Notes: a model not told the origin generated them from the sequence alone. DNA of 64,000 nt from UBA6168 sp041163745 (GCA_041163745.1 JBEAQU010000037.1:10503-74502); one strand, 5' to 3'. Numbered from the stretch's first letter, positions 43,287 to 52,682 are shown. Translations and numbers: made by a program.

Positions 43287-44588
43287 TCACCGGGGCGTCC
43301 GGATGCTGTAGTCGAGCACCAGACGGGTGAGTGCCAGCACACCGGTTCGGAACCCGCTTTCGTCGATGAAGAAATCGGGGGTATGGTGCGGGGCGGCGTC
43401 GAGGGGGTCCTGGCCAGCCGGCATACCGCCGAGGAAGAAGAACAAACCTGGCACCTCCCTGGCGTAGAAGGAGAAATCCTCCGCACCGGTGACTGGTCGG
43501 TTGACGATGACATTCTCCTCACCTGCCACGGAGAACAAGGTCGGGAGCATGGCCGCCGTCAGTTCCGGATGGTTGTAAGTCACCGGATATCCGATCTTGA
43601 TGTCCACCTCCGCCAAGGCGCCCTGGCTTTCCGCGATGGCCGTCGCGGTCCGGCGGATTCTTTGGTGAATGTCCCGTTGCATGGCCGTGTCGAGCGTCCG
43701 GATGGTACCGACCATTTCCGCGGATTCCGGAATGATGTTGTTGCGAACCCCCGAAGTGATCTTACCGACGGTGATGACGGCCGGTTCTTTGGTGAGTTCC
43801 ACCTGTCTGCTGACGATGGTCTGGAGGCCCAGGATGATCTGGGCGGACGTGACGATGGGATCCACACCGGACCAAGGGCGGGAACCGTGGGATTGTCTTC
43901 CTTTCACACGGATGGTAAACATGTCGGAAGCGGCCATCAGTCCGCCGGGTTTGTAGCGGATCTTGCCGACCTCCAGGTCCGAGCTGACGTGCAGGCCGAA
44001 CACCACTTCGGGACGCGGATTGTCAAACAGTCCTTCCTTGAGCATCAGCCTGGCGCCGCCTTCCTCCCCTGGGGGCGCGCCTTCCTCAGCCGGTTGGAAG
44101 ATGAACAGGACGGTGCCGCGCAGGTCCTCCCGCATGCCGCTGAGCACCTCGGCGACCCCCATGAGGATCGCGGTATGCGCATCATGGCCACAGGCATGCA
44201 TCACGCCCACTTCCTGGCCGAGGTACTCGGCACGTTCCCGGGAAGCGAACGGCAGCGGGGCTCGTTCCACAACCGGCAGCGCGTCCATGTCGGCGCGCAG
44301 CGCCACCACCGGTCCGGGTTTGCCACCGCGGAGCACCGCCGCCACTCCAGTATGGGCGATGCCGGTCCGGACTTCCAGACCGAGTGACCGAAGATGGGCA
44401 GCCACTTTTTCCGCTGTCTTGAACTCCCTGTTGGACAGCTCCGGAAATCTGTGGAAATCCCGGCGCCAACCAACCACTTTGTCCATCACGGCATCCACCC
44501 GAAGACCCAATGGGTCGGCCGCCTGTGCGGAGAGTCCTGTCTGGCAGCATACCATGTAGGCTGTCGTCATGAACAGAAGAAACCGCAT
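43287..44588 (-). CDS. secreted M20D-family amidohydrolase (second copy)
   Basis: A 433-aa paralogue of the gene at 40728-42059, sharing long identical blocks by eye (for example FHRFPELSNREFKTAEKVA against FHANPELSNREFRTAAKVA, and RNNIIPESAEMVGTIRT). From ATG 44588 a signal peptide ends around LSAQA. The metal-site motif MHACGHDAHTAILMG, QPAEEGAPPGEEGG and PHHTPDFFIDE are all present, so both copies should be active. In-frame ATGs further upstream (44663, 44831) do not improve the signal peptide. It precedes trxB by 118 bp on the same strand. The substrate is unknown; two exported copies suggest use of external N-acylated amino acids or peptides. Confidence 0.9.
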   Translation of the reverse strand: MRFLLFMTTAYMVCCQTGLSAQAADPLGLRVDAVMDKVVGWRRDFHRFPELSNREFKTAEKVAAHLRSLGLEVRTGIAHTGVAAVLRGGKPGPVVALRADMDALPVVERAPLPFASRERAEYLGQEVGVMHACGHDAHTAILMGVAEVLSGMREDLRGTVLFIFQPAEEGAPPGEEGGARLMLKEGLFDNPRPEVVFGLHVSSDLEVGKIRYKPGGLMAASDMFTIRVKGRQSHGSRPWSGVDPIVTSAQIILGLQTIVSRQVELTKEPAVITVGKITSGVRNNIIPESAEMVGTIRTLDTAMQRDIHQRIRRTATAIAESQGALAEVDIKIGYPVTYNHPELTAAMLPTLFSVAGEENVIVNRPVTGAEDFSFYAREVPGLFFFLGGMPAGQDPLDAAPHHTPDFFIDESGFRTGVLALTRLVLDYSIRTPR

Positions 44589-44868
44589 CGGCAACAGCCT
44601 GGCCTGCCGTTGCCAGGAATAAGCATCAGCCGGTATATATCCCGGCAAGGGTAAGCGTGTCATACAGTTGTGTTTTGAGATGTCAGGAAAAGGCCGTCTT
44701 TTTTCCAACCTTTGGCATTTTACGGTCCTAAAGTAGGCAGGTTCGCGCAGAGCCGGTGAACCGTGCCGCAAAAAAACGTGTGCTTTGTTGCAAAAAAGTG
44801 GATACAAGCCCCCTCGCATTGCCTTCGGCAAGCTAATTTTACCGCTTGTTTAAAAAAACATCAACACC

Positions 44869-46119
44869 ATGCAACAGTCTATCGCCATCTTGTGTGCGGG
44901 GGGGCCTGCCCCTGGTATCAACACGGTCATCAGTACCATATCCAAAGTTTTCCTTCGGGACGGATATCGGGTGCTCGGTATCCATGACGGATACCAGAAC
45001 CTGTTCAATGGACGGGCGGAAACCGTCGAAATGGATTTCCACTTCGCAGACCTCATCTTTCCACGGGGGGGGTCCGCCCTGCGGATGAGCCGGTACAAAC
45101 CGAAGGACCATGAGTTTTCCGCCAAGTTCTTCGTGGATAACAATGTGGCCCTGCTGGTCACGATCGGCGGGGATGACACGGCGTCCACCAGCAACCGGTT
45201 GACGAAGTGGTTGGCCGCCCAGGACATCAGCATCCAGAACATCCATGTTCCGAAAACCATCGACAACGACCTTCCCCTGCCCGACAATATGCCCACCTTC
45301 GGCTTCAATTCCGCCAAGGACGAGGGGGTGCGCATCAGCAACACCATCTACGAGGATGCCCGCACCAGCAAGACCTGGTACGTCATCTCCTCCATGGGCC
45401 GTTCGGCCGGACACCTGGCTTTCGAAATCGGAGCGAGCTGCCATTTCCCGATGATCATCATCCCGGAGATGTTCAACAACACCAAGGTCACCCTGGAAAA
45501 GATCACCAACCTGATCATCTCATCCATGGTCAAGCGCAAGCTGAACGGCATCGAGCATGGTGTCGCCATCGTCAGCGAAGGGATTTTCCATATCCTGGAC
45601 GAGGATGAGATCAAAAACTCAGGCATCAGCTTCACCTATGACGCCCATGGTCACCCGGAACTGGGCAATGTCAGCAAGGCCCACATCATCAACGTGTTGG
45701 TACAACGGAAACTGAAGGAGCTGAACATCGACATCAAGAGCCGCCCGGTGGAGCTGGGCTACGAGCTGCGTTGTACCCGTCCGGTCGCGTTCGACCTGAC
45801 ACTCTGCACCATCCTGGGCATGGGCGTCCGCAAGCTTTTCGAACATGGCCTGCGTGGCTGCATTGTCTCCACGACGGCTGGCGGGGAGATTGTGCCGCTG
45901 TTCATGAAGGACATCGAGGATGAGAACGGCAAGATCCCACCGCGGCTGGTCAATATCAAGTCCGAATTCTCCCAACTGATTCTGAGCGACCTGCATGTGC
46001 TGACCGAATCCGATTACATGAAAGCGAAGGGCATGCTCACCCATCCGGAGCAATATGACTTCCACAAGCTCCTCGACTGGAAATACCTCCCTTCCGGCGT
46101 ACTCCGTCCTGCGCAGTAA
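44869..46119 (+). CDS. 6-phosphofructokinase, probably PPi-dependent
   Basis: Phosphorylates fructose 6-phosphate in glycolysis. The 416-aa product starts IAILCAGGPAPGINTVIS. The phospho-donor site reads GGDDT (residues 100-104) and the catalytic loop PKTIDND (128-134). In ATP-type enzymes of the E. coli kind these are GGDGS and PGTIDND; Asp plus Lys at the two positions is the established mark of pyrophosphate-dependent enzymes, which work reversibly. SMGRSAGHLA follows. The protein is longer than the 320-aa ATP enzyme, like other PPi or clade-specific forms. It is monocistronic and ends in a strong terminator shared with the converging lptD. Donor preference is inferred, not shown. Confidence 0.9.
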   Translation: MQQSIAILCAGGPAPGINTVISTISKVFLRDGYRVLGIHDGYQNLFNGRAETVEMDFHFADLIFPRGGSALRMSRYKPKDHEFSAKFFVDNNVALLVTIGGDDTASTSNRLTKWLAAQDISIQNIHVPKTIDNDLPLPDNMPTFGFNSAKDEGVRISNTIYEDARTSKTWYVISSMGRSAGHLAFEIGASCHFPMIIIPEMFNNTKVTLEKITNLIISSMVKRKLNGIEHGVAIVSEGIFHILDEDEIKNSGISFTYDAHGHPELGNVSKAHIINVLVQRKLKELNIDIKSRPVELGYELRCTRPVAFDLTLCTILGMGVRKLFEHGLRGCIVSTTAGGEIVPLFMKDIEDENGKIPPRLVNIKSEFSQLILSDLHVLTESDYMKAKGMLTHPEQYDFHKLLDWKYLPSGVLRPAQ

Positions 46120-46149
46120 ATCCGAGGGACAGCTTCCTTCCATCGCCTG

Positions 46150-46190
46150 GAACGGGGTGCGGAGCGATCCGCACCCCGTTCTCATTTCAT
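46150..46190. terminator. strong bidirectional hairpin between pfk and lptD
   Basis: A perfect 14-bp stem (GAACGGGGTGCGGA with its complement, 46150-46181) is capped by the GNRA-type tetraloop GCGA and followed by TCATTTCATT on the plus strand. It lies 30 bp after the phosphofructokinase stop and 41 bp before the lptD stop, so it may serve both converging genes. Confidence 0.8.
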
Positions 46191-46221
46191 TGGACCTAGG
46201 CGGATGCGGCACGAGAACGGA

Positions 46222-48993
46222 TCAACGTCGCCGGCCGTCCTGAATACCCTTGCGGTAAGGGATGTTGATAAAGTCCAGCCTGCCCGGTTTCACGCGGATA
46301 TAGAAGCTGTAGGTATTGAAGAAAGGTTGCCAGCTTACCCCCATTTCCCAGCAGTGCAGATCGCGGGAGAAGCTGAAATCCGGATAGGTGATCCGTCGGG
46401 AGGTGAAATCGTAGCCGAAGTTGCCGACGGAGATGTACCAGTTGCGGGTCAGTTTGATGCTGCCTTGGGAGGCGATGGAGTTGGTGCTGACGAGGATGGT
46501 GTCCGACTGGCTTTTGGTGTCGTAGCGTCGCTGGACGGTAAGGTTGTGGCTGATGGAGAAATTTTCGAAAAGGCTGAGGAAATCCTCGGTGGAAGCATCG
46601 GCATCGTCCGAATCGCCGGAGGGACGGCGGTTGGCGACCTGTTGGTCGGTATTGACCCCGTTGATCAGGTCCCGGAGACGGGAGACCGTGATGTTGGTGG
46701 TGATGGTCGTGTTCCAGCCGGCCAAGCGGACCGGTTTGCCGGTATCCTGGTAATGGAATCGGTTGATACGGCCGCCGGTGGCAGGGTTAATGGCGTAGGG
46801 GTCCAGCACCAATCCGAAGCGGAAGGAGGAGATACCGTTGAAAAGATTGGTATTGCCGGTGATGTTCGTCTGGCTGAAGTTCAGGGAATCCGCGGCGAAA
46901 TTATAGTTTCCGCTGACAGAGACCCCGTTGAGCAGTCGCACGTTCTTCAGGGTGGAGTCGCGACGGGAGAACATCTTGGCTTCGAACAAGTTGCCGAAAC
47001 CATAGTTCAGGTTCATCTGCCGGCCGGCGGAGGAAGGTGTGCCGTAACCGGCCAGTTGGTTGTTCTCGAAGATGTTGTAGCGGAGTTCCTCGTCGGAGGA
47101 CAGGTCCTTGCGGACGGTCTTGAAATAACCCCAGTCCGGGTTGGTGTAATCCGGGGTGAAATTGAAGCCGAAGGTCGGCGTGATGACATGCCGCAAGCCG
47201 CGCAGCGGTCCCCGTTTGAAGAGCAGGGTGCCGAAGATTTTCGTGCTCATGCTGATGCCGGCGTTGTATTCCCGGAAAGGTTTGAAACCCACGTCCTCCA
47301 TTGTCACGACCCTTCCGTTCTGCACTGTGTCGAAGACGACCTGTTGTTCCCCGTCGGGGCTGACGATGATATTGGTATCGACCACGACGGTAGGGTCCAG
47401 GGCTTTCTCTACCGACTTGAAATACCAGACCTCCTTGTAATTGGCCGAAGGGGAGAAGGTGAAATATTTGAGCAGGGTGAAGCTGGTGGAGGTGTTGATG
47501 TTGTGTCTGGCGCCGTACTTGGCATCCCGGAGGGTCTGGCGGCTGAAGAGGGTGGAATCCTTGGCGGTGAATTGGTTCCTCGCCTCGGCGGTGTAGCGCA
47601 TTTGGATCCGTTCGAACCATTTTTCGCCGCCGGTCTTGACTTTCCTTTTGAAGGGATAGAGGTTTTGGGTTTGGAAGTTGAACGTCGGGAAGCTGATGTT
47701 CACGTCCCTGGTGCTGGTATTCTGGGAGTGGTTGAAGCTGAGGCTGAGGTCGAAAGGCTTGTCGAAGCGTTGGCGGAAGCTCATGTTGGAATTGAGCGAA
47801 TTTTGGAACCGGGCGTTCGCGTCCGTTTGATTGCTGCGTTGGTAATCGCTGGTCTGGAGGTTGATGCTGCCACCGAAAGTCCGGTAGGGATGTGCCTTGG
47901 CATCCTGGTTATGGGACCAGTTCACGATGAAGGAGGGGGAGAACCGGGGCTGTCCGGTGGCGTCCTCTGTCCGAAGATAAGCCAGGCTGAGGTTGGCGGA
48001 CCCATTGTATTTGTAACGCTGGCGGTAATTCGAGCGGGTATGGACGCGGAACGTACCTTTGAGATACACATCGCCTGTCACGCTCAGATCCCAATGGTCG
48101 TTGATGGGAAAATACCAGCCTAGGTTTTCCAGGCCGAATCCCCACGCTTCCGAGTATTCGTAGTTACGGGGAAAAATCAGACCGGTTCTTTTCCCTTGTT
48201 TGAGGGGAAAGAAACCGAAAGGAAACCACAACGGGGTGGGGATGTCTCCTATCACGAGATTGCAGGGGCCGACGACGGCGACCTTGTCCTGGACGATTTT
48301 CTGTTTGCTGCTGCGGATACCGAAATGCGGATGTTCCAGGTCGCAGGTGGAAAAGATGGCGTTTTTGCTGTAGATGATGTTCGACCGGGTGGAATCTTCC
48401 CCGGCGCCGATGAATTTGCCCTTTTCACCCACGACATTGAGCCCCTGCTGCATGGATTGAGCCTGGGTGTAGACACCTTTGTAGGTTTTGAAGTTGTATT
48501 CGATGCGGTGGGCGGCAAATTGTTGGCTGCCTTGTTCGAAAGTGGGTTTGCCTACCAGTTTGTTCAGGACCTTCCTACCTTCGGCAACGAATACGTTCTG
48601 CTGCCAATCCACCAGGATATAGGCGGCCTGGATGGTCAGCCCCTGGTATTTGAGTGTGGCGTCACCCCAAAGGTGTAGCTGTTTGTTTGCGATGTCGAAG
48701 AAGGAGGAGTCCTGTGCGTTGGCGTCCAGCGGGGCGGTGATGGCATCCGGGGAAATGGCGATGCTGTCCCAATTCATGGTGGAACCGAGTGGCGGCAGAG
48801 AGTCCTGTCGGGAGGGCGGTGGCATGCCGATCCTTCCTTCCTGGCCGGGCTGTGCCAGGGTATTCCCCATAGAAAGCACTAACAATGAAATAATTATATT
48901 TAAATTTGTGTTCAAGGTGCGGAAGAAAGTTGGTGCCGGCGAAATCCGGCCGCGGGACGATGGTCGGGAGTCGGAACGGAACCCTTTGTACAA
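46222..48993 (-). CDS. lptD: Bacteroidota-type LPS-assembly protein LptD
   Basis: An outer-membrane barrel that places lipopolysaccharide in the outer leaflet. The 923-aa product has a signal-like hydrophobic segment (NIIISLLVLSMGNTLAQ). An N-terminal OstA-like region follows (LHLWGDATLKYQGLTIQAAYILVDW; then IEYNFKTYKGVYTQA), with the conserved STCDLEHPHFGIRSSKQKI, and PLWFPFGFFPLKQGKRTGLIFP, which leads into a long beta-barrel to the C-terminus. These features match the putative LptD of Bacteroidota rather than the Proteobacterial one, which has four cysteines. The start is uncertain; other starts just before the hydrophobic segment may be used. It is divergent from the amidase gene with 65 bp between starts. 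Confidence 0.86.
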   Translation of the reverse strand: MYKGFRSDSRPSSRGRISPAPTFFRTLNTNLNIIISLLVLSMGNTLAQPGQEGRIGMPPPSRQDSLPPLGSTMNWDSIAISPDAITAPLDANAQDSSFFDIANKQLHLWGDATLKYQGLTIQAAYILVDWQQNVFVAEGRKVLNKLVGKPTFEQGSQQFAAHRIEYNFKTYKGVYTQAQSMQQGLNVVGEKGKFIGAGEDSTRSNIIYSKNAIFSTCDLEHPHFGIRSSKQKIVQDKVAVVGPCNLVIGDIPTPLWFPFGFFPLKQGKRTGLIFPRNYEYSEAWGFGLENLGWYFPINDHWDLSVTGDVYLKGTFRVHTRSNYRQRYKYNGSANLSLAYLRTEDATGQPRFSPSFIVNWSHNQDAKAHPYRTFGGSINLQTSDYQRSNQTDANARFQNSLNSNMSFRQRFDKPFDLSLSFNHSQNTSTRDVNISFPTFNFQTQNLYPFKRKVKTGGEKWFERIQMRYTAEARNQFTAKDSTLFSRQTLRDAKYGARHNINTSTSFTLLKYFTFSPSANYKEVWYFKSVEKALDPTVVVDTNIIVSPDGEQQVVFDTVQNGRVVTMEDVGFKPFREYNAGISMSTKIFGTLLFKRGPLRGLRHVITPTFGFNFTPDYTNPDWGYFKTVRKDLSSDEELRYNIFENNQLAGYGTPSSAGRQMNLNYGFGNLFEAKMFSRRDSTLKNVRLLNGVSVSGNYNFAADSLNFSQTNITGNTNLFNGISSFRFGLVLDPYAINPATGGRINRFHYQDTGKPVRLAGWNTTITTNITVSRLRDLINGVNTDQQVANRRPSGDSDDADASTEDFLSLFENFSISHNLTVQRRYDTKSQSDTILVSTNSIASQGSIKLTRNWYISVGNFGYDFTSRRITYPDFSFSRDLHCWEMGVSWQPFFNTYSFYIRVKPGRLDFINIPYRKGIQDGRRR

Positions 48994-49058
48994 TAATCTA
49001 TTTCATAACAGTTTACGGCCGTAATATTCGTAATCGGTCCCATCATTAACCACTGCTC

Positions 49059-50396
49059 ATGGAAACCCGAAAGCTTGTCAGTATAACGCTGTTCGTCCTC
49101 CTGTATTCCGTCGGGACGGCGGAAGCAAGGCTGAATGTCGCATATATCGGCAAAAATATAAAAGCGGCGGAAAGAAACACATCCGAAGCATGGCGAGGGG
49201 GGCAGGTCGATTCGATTCGGCCTGCCGTTGACGGTAAGGTTGTCGGAAGCCATGGGGGCGGATTGGTTCGGACCATCGTCATTGACCCCGGGCATGGGGG
49301 GCATGACCCTGGCTGTTCTGGCCGGCATTCCAAAGAGAAGCACCTGGTGTTGAAGATCGCCAGCTATTTTGCCGACAACCTGCGGAACAACTATCCCGAG
49401 CTGCGGGTGTTGATGACAAGGACGGAGGATGTCTTCATTCCCCTGCACGAGCGGGCGGCGATGGCCACGCGGGAGCAGGCGGATTTGTTCGTATCCATCC
49501 ATTGCAACTTCATTCCCAAGGCGGCGCAAATACAAGGCATGGAAACCTATGTATTGGGCCTGCACGCCACGGAAGCCAACCTGGAGGTGGCGAAGCGGGA
49601 GAACGAGGCCATTTTGCTGGAGGACAACTACGAGGAGACCTATGGATACGACCCCAATTCCCCGGAGGCGCACATCGTGTTGTCCATGTTCCAAAATGTA
49701 TTCCTGGACAAAAGCATCCGGTTCTCCGAGCATATACAGTCGGCGGGCGAGGCAGGCGGTCGCCGTAACCGGGGGGTCCGCCAAGCCGGATTCCTCGTCC
49801 TGCGGCATGCCACGATGCCCAGTGTTCTGGTGGAGACCGGCTATCTGAGCAACCGGCAGGAGGAAGCCTACCTGTCGGGAGACGACGGACAACGGACCCT
49901 GGCGAACGCTTTGTTGACGGCCTTCGAACAATATCGTTACGAAATGGAGGGCGGCGTTCCGCGAACAGCGCTGCAACTGCTGCCGCTGACCCAGAAAACG
50001 GCAGGTGACCTCGCTGCGACGACCACCCCGACAATCGGTGGTGGTCCGGCGGTCAACGCTTCGGCTCGACCGGTGCTGACGAATTTTCCGGACGGCGACG
50101 GTCGGAACAGGCAGGGGTCGGAACGCCCGTCTGTATCAAGTACACCGGCGGGTGACGGCAGGATGGAGTACCGAGTGCAATTGCTCGCCTCCCCGGTGGA
50201 GGTCCGGCAAACCGGAGAAAAATGGTCGAAGCTCACTTATTTGGTGGAAGTTCGGCAAGAAGATAACTACTATAAATACCAGGTTTGTAATTTAGCCTCC
50301 GAAAATGAAGCACACCGGGTAAAAGAACAAGTTCGGTCGGCAGGTTTCCACGATGCCTTCATCGTCACTTACCGCGACGGCCGCCGAAGCAAATAA
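49059..50396 (+). CDS. N-acetylmuramoyl-L-alanine amidase (AmiC-like) with SPOR-like C-terminus
   Basis: Cleaves the amide between muramic acid and L-alanine in peptidoglycan, probably during division. The 445-aa product has a signal peptide (LVSITLFVLLYSVGTAEA) and an Amidase_3 domain at about residues 65-300. The zinc and catalytic residues are visible in VIDPGHGGHDPG, the SKEKHLVL glutamate segment, FVSIHCNFIPK and LVETGYLSNRQEE. The C-terminal 80 residues (MEYRVQLLASPVEV, YYKYQVCNLASENEAHRVK) look like a SPOR peptidoglycan-binding domain, after a low-complexity linker. It is followed after 22 bp by the MCE gene and is divergent to lptD: an envelope-assembly cluster. Confidence 0.92.
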   Translation: METRKLVSITLFVLLYSVGTAEARLNVAYIGKNIKAAERNTSEAWRGGQVDSIRPAVDGKVVGSHGGGLVRTIVIDPGHGGHDPGCSGRHSKEKHLVLKIASYFADNLRNNYPELRVLMTRTEDVFIPLHERAAMATREQADLFVSIHCNFIPKAAQIQGMETYVLGLHATEANLEVAKRENEAILLEDNYEETYGYDPNSPEAHIVLSMFQNVFLDKSIRFSEHIQSAGEAGGRRNRGVRQAGFLVLRHATMPSVLVETGYLSNRQEEAYLSGDDGQRTLANALLTAFEQYRYEMEGGVPRTALQLLPLTQKTAGDLAATTTPTIGGGPAVNASARPVLTNFPDGDGRNRQGSERPSVSSTPAGDGRMEYRVQLLASPVEVRQTGEKWSKLTYLVEVRQEDNYYKYQVCNLASENEAHRVKEQVRSAGFHDAFIVTYRDGRRSK

Positions 50397-50418
50397 CCTT
50401 CACCATCACCCTTCCTCC

Positions 50419-51438
50419 ATGCGCAAAGAAACTAAGATCGCCATTTTCACCATCCTCACTGTCGCCCTGGCGATCTGGGGGTACAAATACCTGCGCGGAT
50501 TCAATATCCTGAGCAACAAAACCACGGTCTTTGCCGTGTTCGACCGGGTGGACGGCCTCCGTGTGTCGACCCCCATTTATGTCAACGGACTGGAAGTCGG
50601 CTTGGTTGCGGATTTCAAACAGGAACCGGGTGACCTGAACACCATCGTGGTGGAAATGCAGCTGGACAGTGACATCCGGCTGCCGGCCAATGCCGTTGCA
50701 GAGATCATCACCAACAGCCTGATGGGCGGTACCACCATCAACCTCGTCTTCACCGGAACTTGCGAAGGACAAGCATGTGTGCAGGATGGCGCCCGTATAG
50801 AAGGCGTCATGAAAGGCATGCTGGCCTCCTTCGCCACCCCCACCGAAGTCGCCGTGTACATGGAAGAACTCAATGCAGGCCTGCAGAAGCTGTTCGACAC
50901 ATTGGCCTACAGGGTCGGGGAAAATCCGGACCTTCGCAAAGGAATGGACGACATTCAGGCGACGCTGGCAAATCTGCGTTCCACCACCGAGCGCCTGGAC
51001 CAGCTGACCCGGCGGTCTTCCGGTTCCGTTGAAAAGAGTCTCGCCTCCGTGGCCACCATCACCCGGACATTGGAGGAAAGCAACCAGCAGATAAAGACCA
51101 TCCTGGACAACACGGCCCGCCTGAGTGCAGACCTTCAGGCAGCCAATGTGAAGGACATCGCCCAGGAAACCCGGACCAGCATCCGGCAGTTGACCGCCAC
51201 GCTGGAAACTTCGGAAAAAACCGTGGCTCAGCTTGGTAATGTGCTGACACAATTGCAATCCGGAGACGGCGCCTTGTCCAAACTCCTCGATGATAAGGAA
51301 CTCGCCACCCACTTGTCGGAAACCATCCGCAATCTTGACCTGCTGCTGCTGGACATAAGGCTTCATCCGGAACGCTACCGCCGCATTCTCTCTGGAAAGA
51401 AAATTCCGTATCAGGCACCTGCGGCAACGGAAGGTTGA
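50419..51438 (+). CDS. MCE/MlaD-family lipid-transport protein
   Basis: MCE proteins bind phospholipids in the periplasm and work with an ABC transporter (MlaEFB-like) in lipid traffic to or from the outer membrane. From ATG 50419 the product is 339 aa, with an N-terminal membrane anchor (IAIFTILTVALAIWGYKYL) and one MCE domain (FAVFDRVDGLRVSTPIYVNGLEVGLVADF; residues about 38-115). A long helical tail with repeated heptad-like Leu and Thr follows (TTERLDQLTRRSSGSVEKSL; LQAANVKDIAQETRTSIRQL). The ABC components are not in this window. It is tightly linked to the amidase gene (22 bp). In-frame ATG 50353 would overlap that gene. Confidence 0.9.
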   Translation: MRKETKIAIFTILTVALAIWGYKYLRGFNILSNKTTVFAVFDRVDGLRVSTPIYVNGLEVGLVADFKQEPGDLNTIVVEMQLDSDIRLPANAVAEIITNSLMGGTTINLVFTGTCEGQACVQDGARIEGVMKGMLASFATPTEVAVYMEELNAGLQKLFDTLAYRVGENPDLRKGMDDIQATLANLRSTTERLDQLTRRSSGSVEKSLASVATITRTLEESNQQIKTILDNTARLSADLQAANVKDIAQETRTSIRQLTATLETSEKTVAQLGNVLTQLQSGDGALSKLLDDKELATHLSETIRNLDLLLLDIRLHPERYRRILSGKKIPYQAPAATEG

Positions 51439-51451
51439 GCGGTCCTGACTT

Positions 51452-52381
51452 TCATTTGCGTTGGAACAACAACCGGAGCCGTTTCAACAAACGGATCATC
51501 TTGAGATTGATGCCTGTTCCCGCATCGAAAAAGATACCGTTGACGGTTATCCAACCGCCTGCTTGTCGCCGGATTTCCTCCAGGTTTCGGTAGTATACCC
51601 GCTGGCTCTTTTCCATGGGCATCTTCCAGTACAGACATTGGTCGGTCATGGCATATCCTTCCCTGAAATTTCCCAGCAAGGAAAGATTGGAAATGAAGAA
51701 GATCGTTTCCTTTTTCTGTGGGAAAAGAAAAGCGGAGGCGGCGTTCTTCAACTTGTCCGGTGGCATGGAGACGAATTCCGTGTATACGCGGTCGAATTCC
51801 GCACCGAAATCGAGGTGGTCAGCCACCATGTCGGCGAGTCTGATGTCCTCCAGCGGCAATCCCTGCCAGCGCAGGATGGTCTCCTGAAATGTCACTTCGT
51901 TGAGATCCCGACAGTGGAGGACGATAAAGAAATCCAGGAGGTCCTCGAATGCAACCTGCATGACCCGGTTGCGGTCGCTGTCAGGAGGGGCGGCATCCAA
52001 GTTCATTTCCGCCAGTTGACCGAGGCGCAATTCCGCCTGTCGGTAGAAAGGACTGTGCCGCAACCGCTCCGAATAGGCGGCGTGCCTCGACGGATGAACC
52101 TCTTCTGCCAACCGACGTTCGAACGCCAACAGGAAACGGTCCATCCATTCCCGTGCTACGGCTTGCCGGCGTTCCTGCCCGAAAAGGTCTTCGAAATCAC
52201 CAGACGATTTCGCTTCTCGGAACAAGGGTTGACCACAACGGCCACAGACGGATTCTTGCAAGTTGTTTTCCGTACCGCAGGCGGGACAGTGGACGGTTTC
52301 CTCCAGGGCAGGGACACCACAGAAAGAACAGGCACCAGCCCCCGGTGCCAAGGGTAGCCGACAGGCCAAACACTTTTTCAT
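51452..52381 (-). CDS. zinc-ribbon protein of unknown function, 309 aa
   Basis: The N-terminal 55 residues contain four CxxC knuckles (CLAC, CSFC, CPAC, CGRC), giving a double zinc ribbon. The middle is helical (WMDRFLLAFERRLAEE, HSPFYRQAELRLGQLAEM). The C-terminal 100 residues look like a PH/GRAM-type beta domain (TIFFISNLSLLGNFREGYAMTDQCLYWKM and WITVNGIFF), of the kind found in proteins that sense a bound ligand or membrane. There is no signal peptide. No function can be assigned; a nucleic-acid or adaptor role is only possible. It converges on the MCE gene with 13 bp between stops. Confidence 0.8.
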   Translation of the reverse strand: MKKCLACRLPLAPGAGACSFCGVPALEETVHCPACGTENNLQESVCGRCGQPLFREAKSSGDFEDLFGQERRQAVAREWMDRFLLAFERRLAEEVHPSRHAAYSERLRHSPFYRQAELRLGQLAEMNLDAAPPDSDRNRVMQVAFEDLLDFFIVLHCRDLNEVTFQETILRWQGLPLEDIRLADMVADHLDFGAEFDRVYTEFVSMPPDKLKNAASAFLFPQKKETIFFISNLSLLGNFREGYAMTDQCLYWKMPMEKSQRVYYRNLEEIRRQAGGWITVNGIFFDAGTGINLKMIRLLKRLRLLFQRK

Positions 52382-52682
52382 GGCGGCAACTTGAAGCGGC
52401 CGTCAGCAAAGCCCGCACCGGTAGACAGGCGGCCTATAATGGACCGTCATCGGACGGAGGATGACTTCAGCCAACAGGCCGCTGCGCGAAAGTAAGGAAA
52501 TCCGGTGGAACCGTAAAAGGAGACGGAGGGTGGAAAGGACAAAGGCTTCTTGCCGGGTTGCATGAACCAGTACAGGCACTGTTTGTTGTTAAAGTTCCGT
52601 AATGTTTCATCACCAGACGAACCGGTCCGCTTGTCATTGCAACCGGGAAGGACCCCGTCCGGCAGTCCGCCAATTCCACAAC
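52382..52682. other. 301-bp divergent non-coding gap before the COX3 gene
   Basis: It lies between the zinc-ribbon gene and the oxidase gene. I see no gene, no consensus promoter with both elements and no terminator. A TTTG at 52582-52585 is not followed by a TAnnTTTG box at the right spacing. Confidence 0.5.

Noticed and set aside
46204..48123. Plus-strand open frame (639 codons) opposite lptD
   Set aside because: Rich in Gly, Val and Glu without domains; LptD on the other strand is clear. It also starts next to the pfk-lptD terminator.
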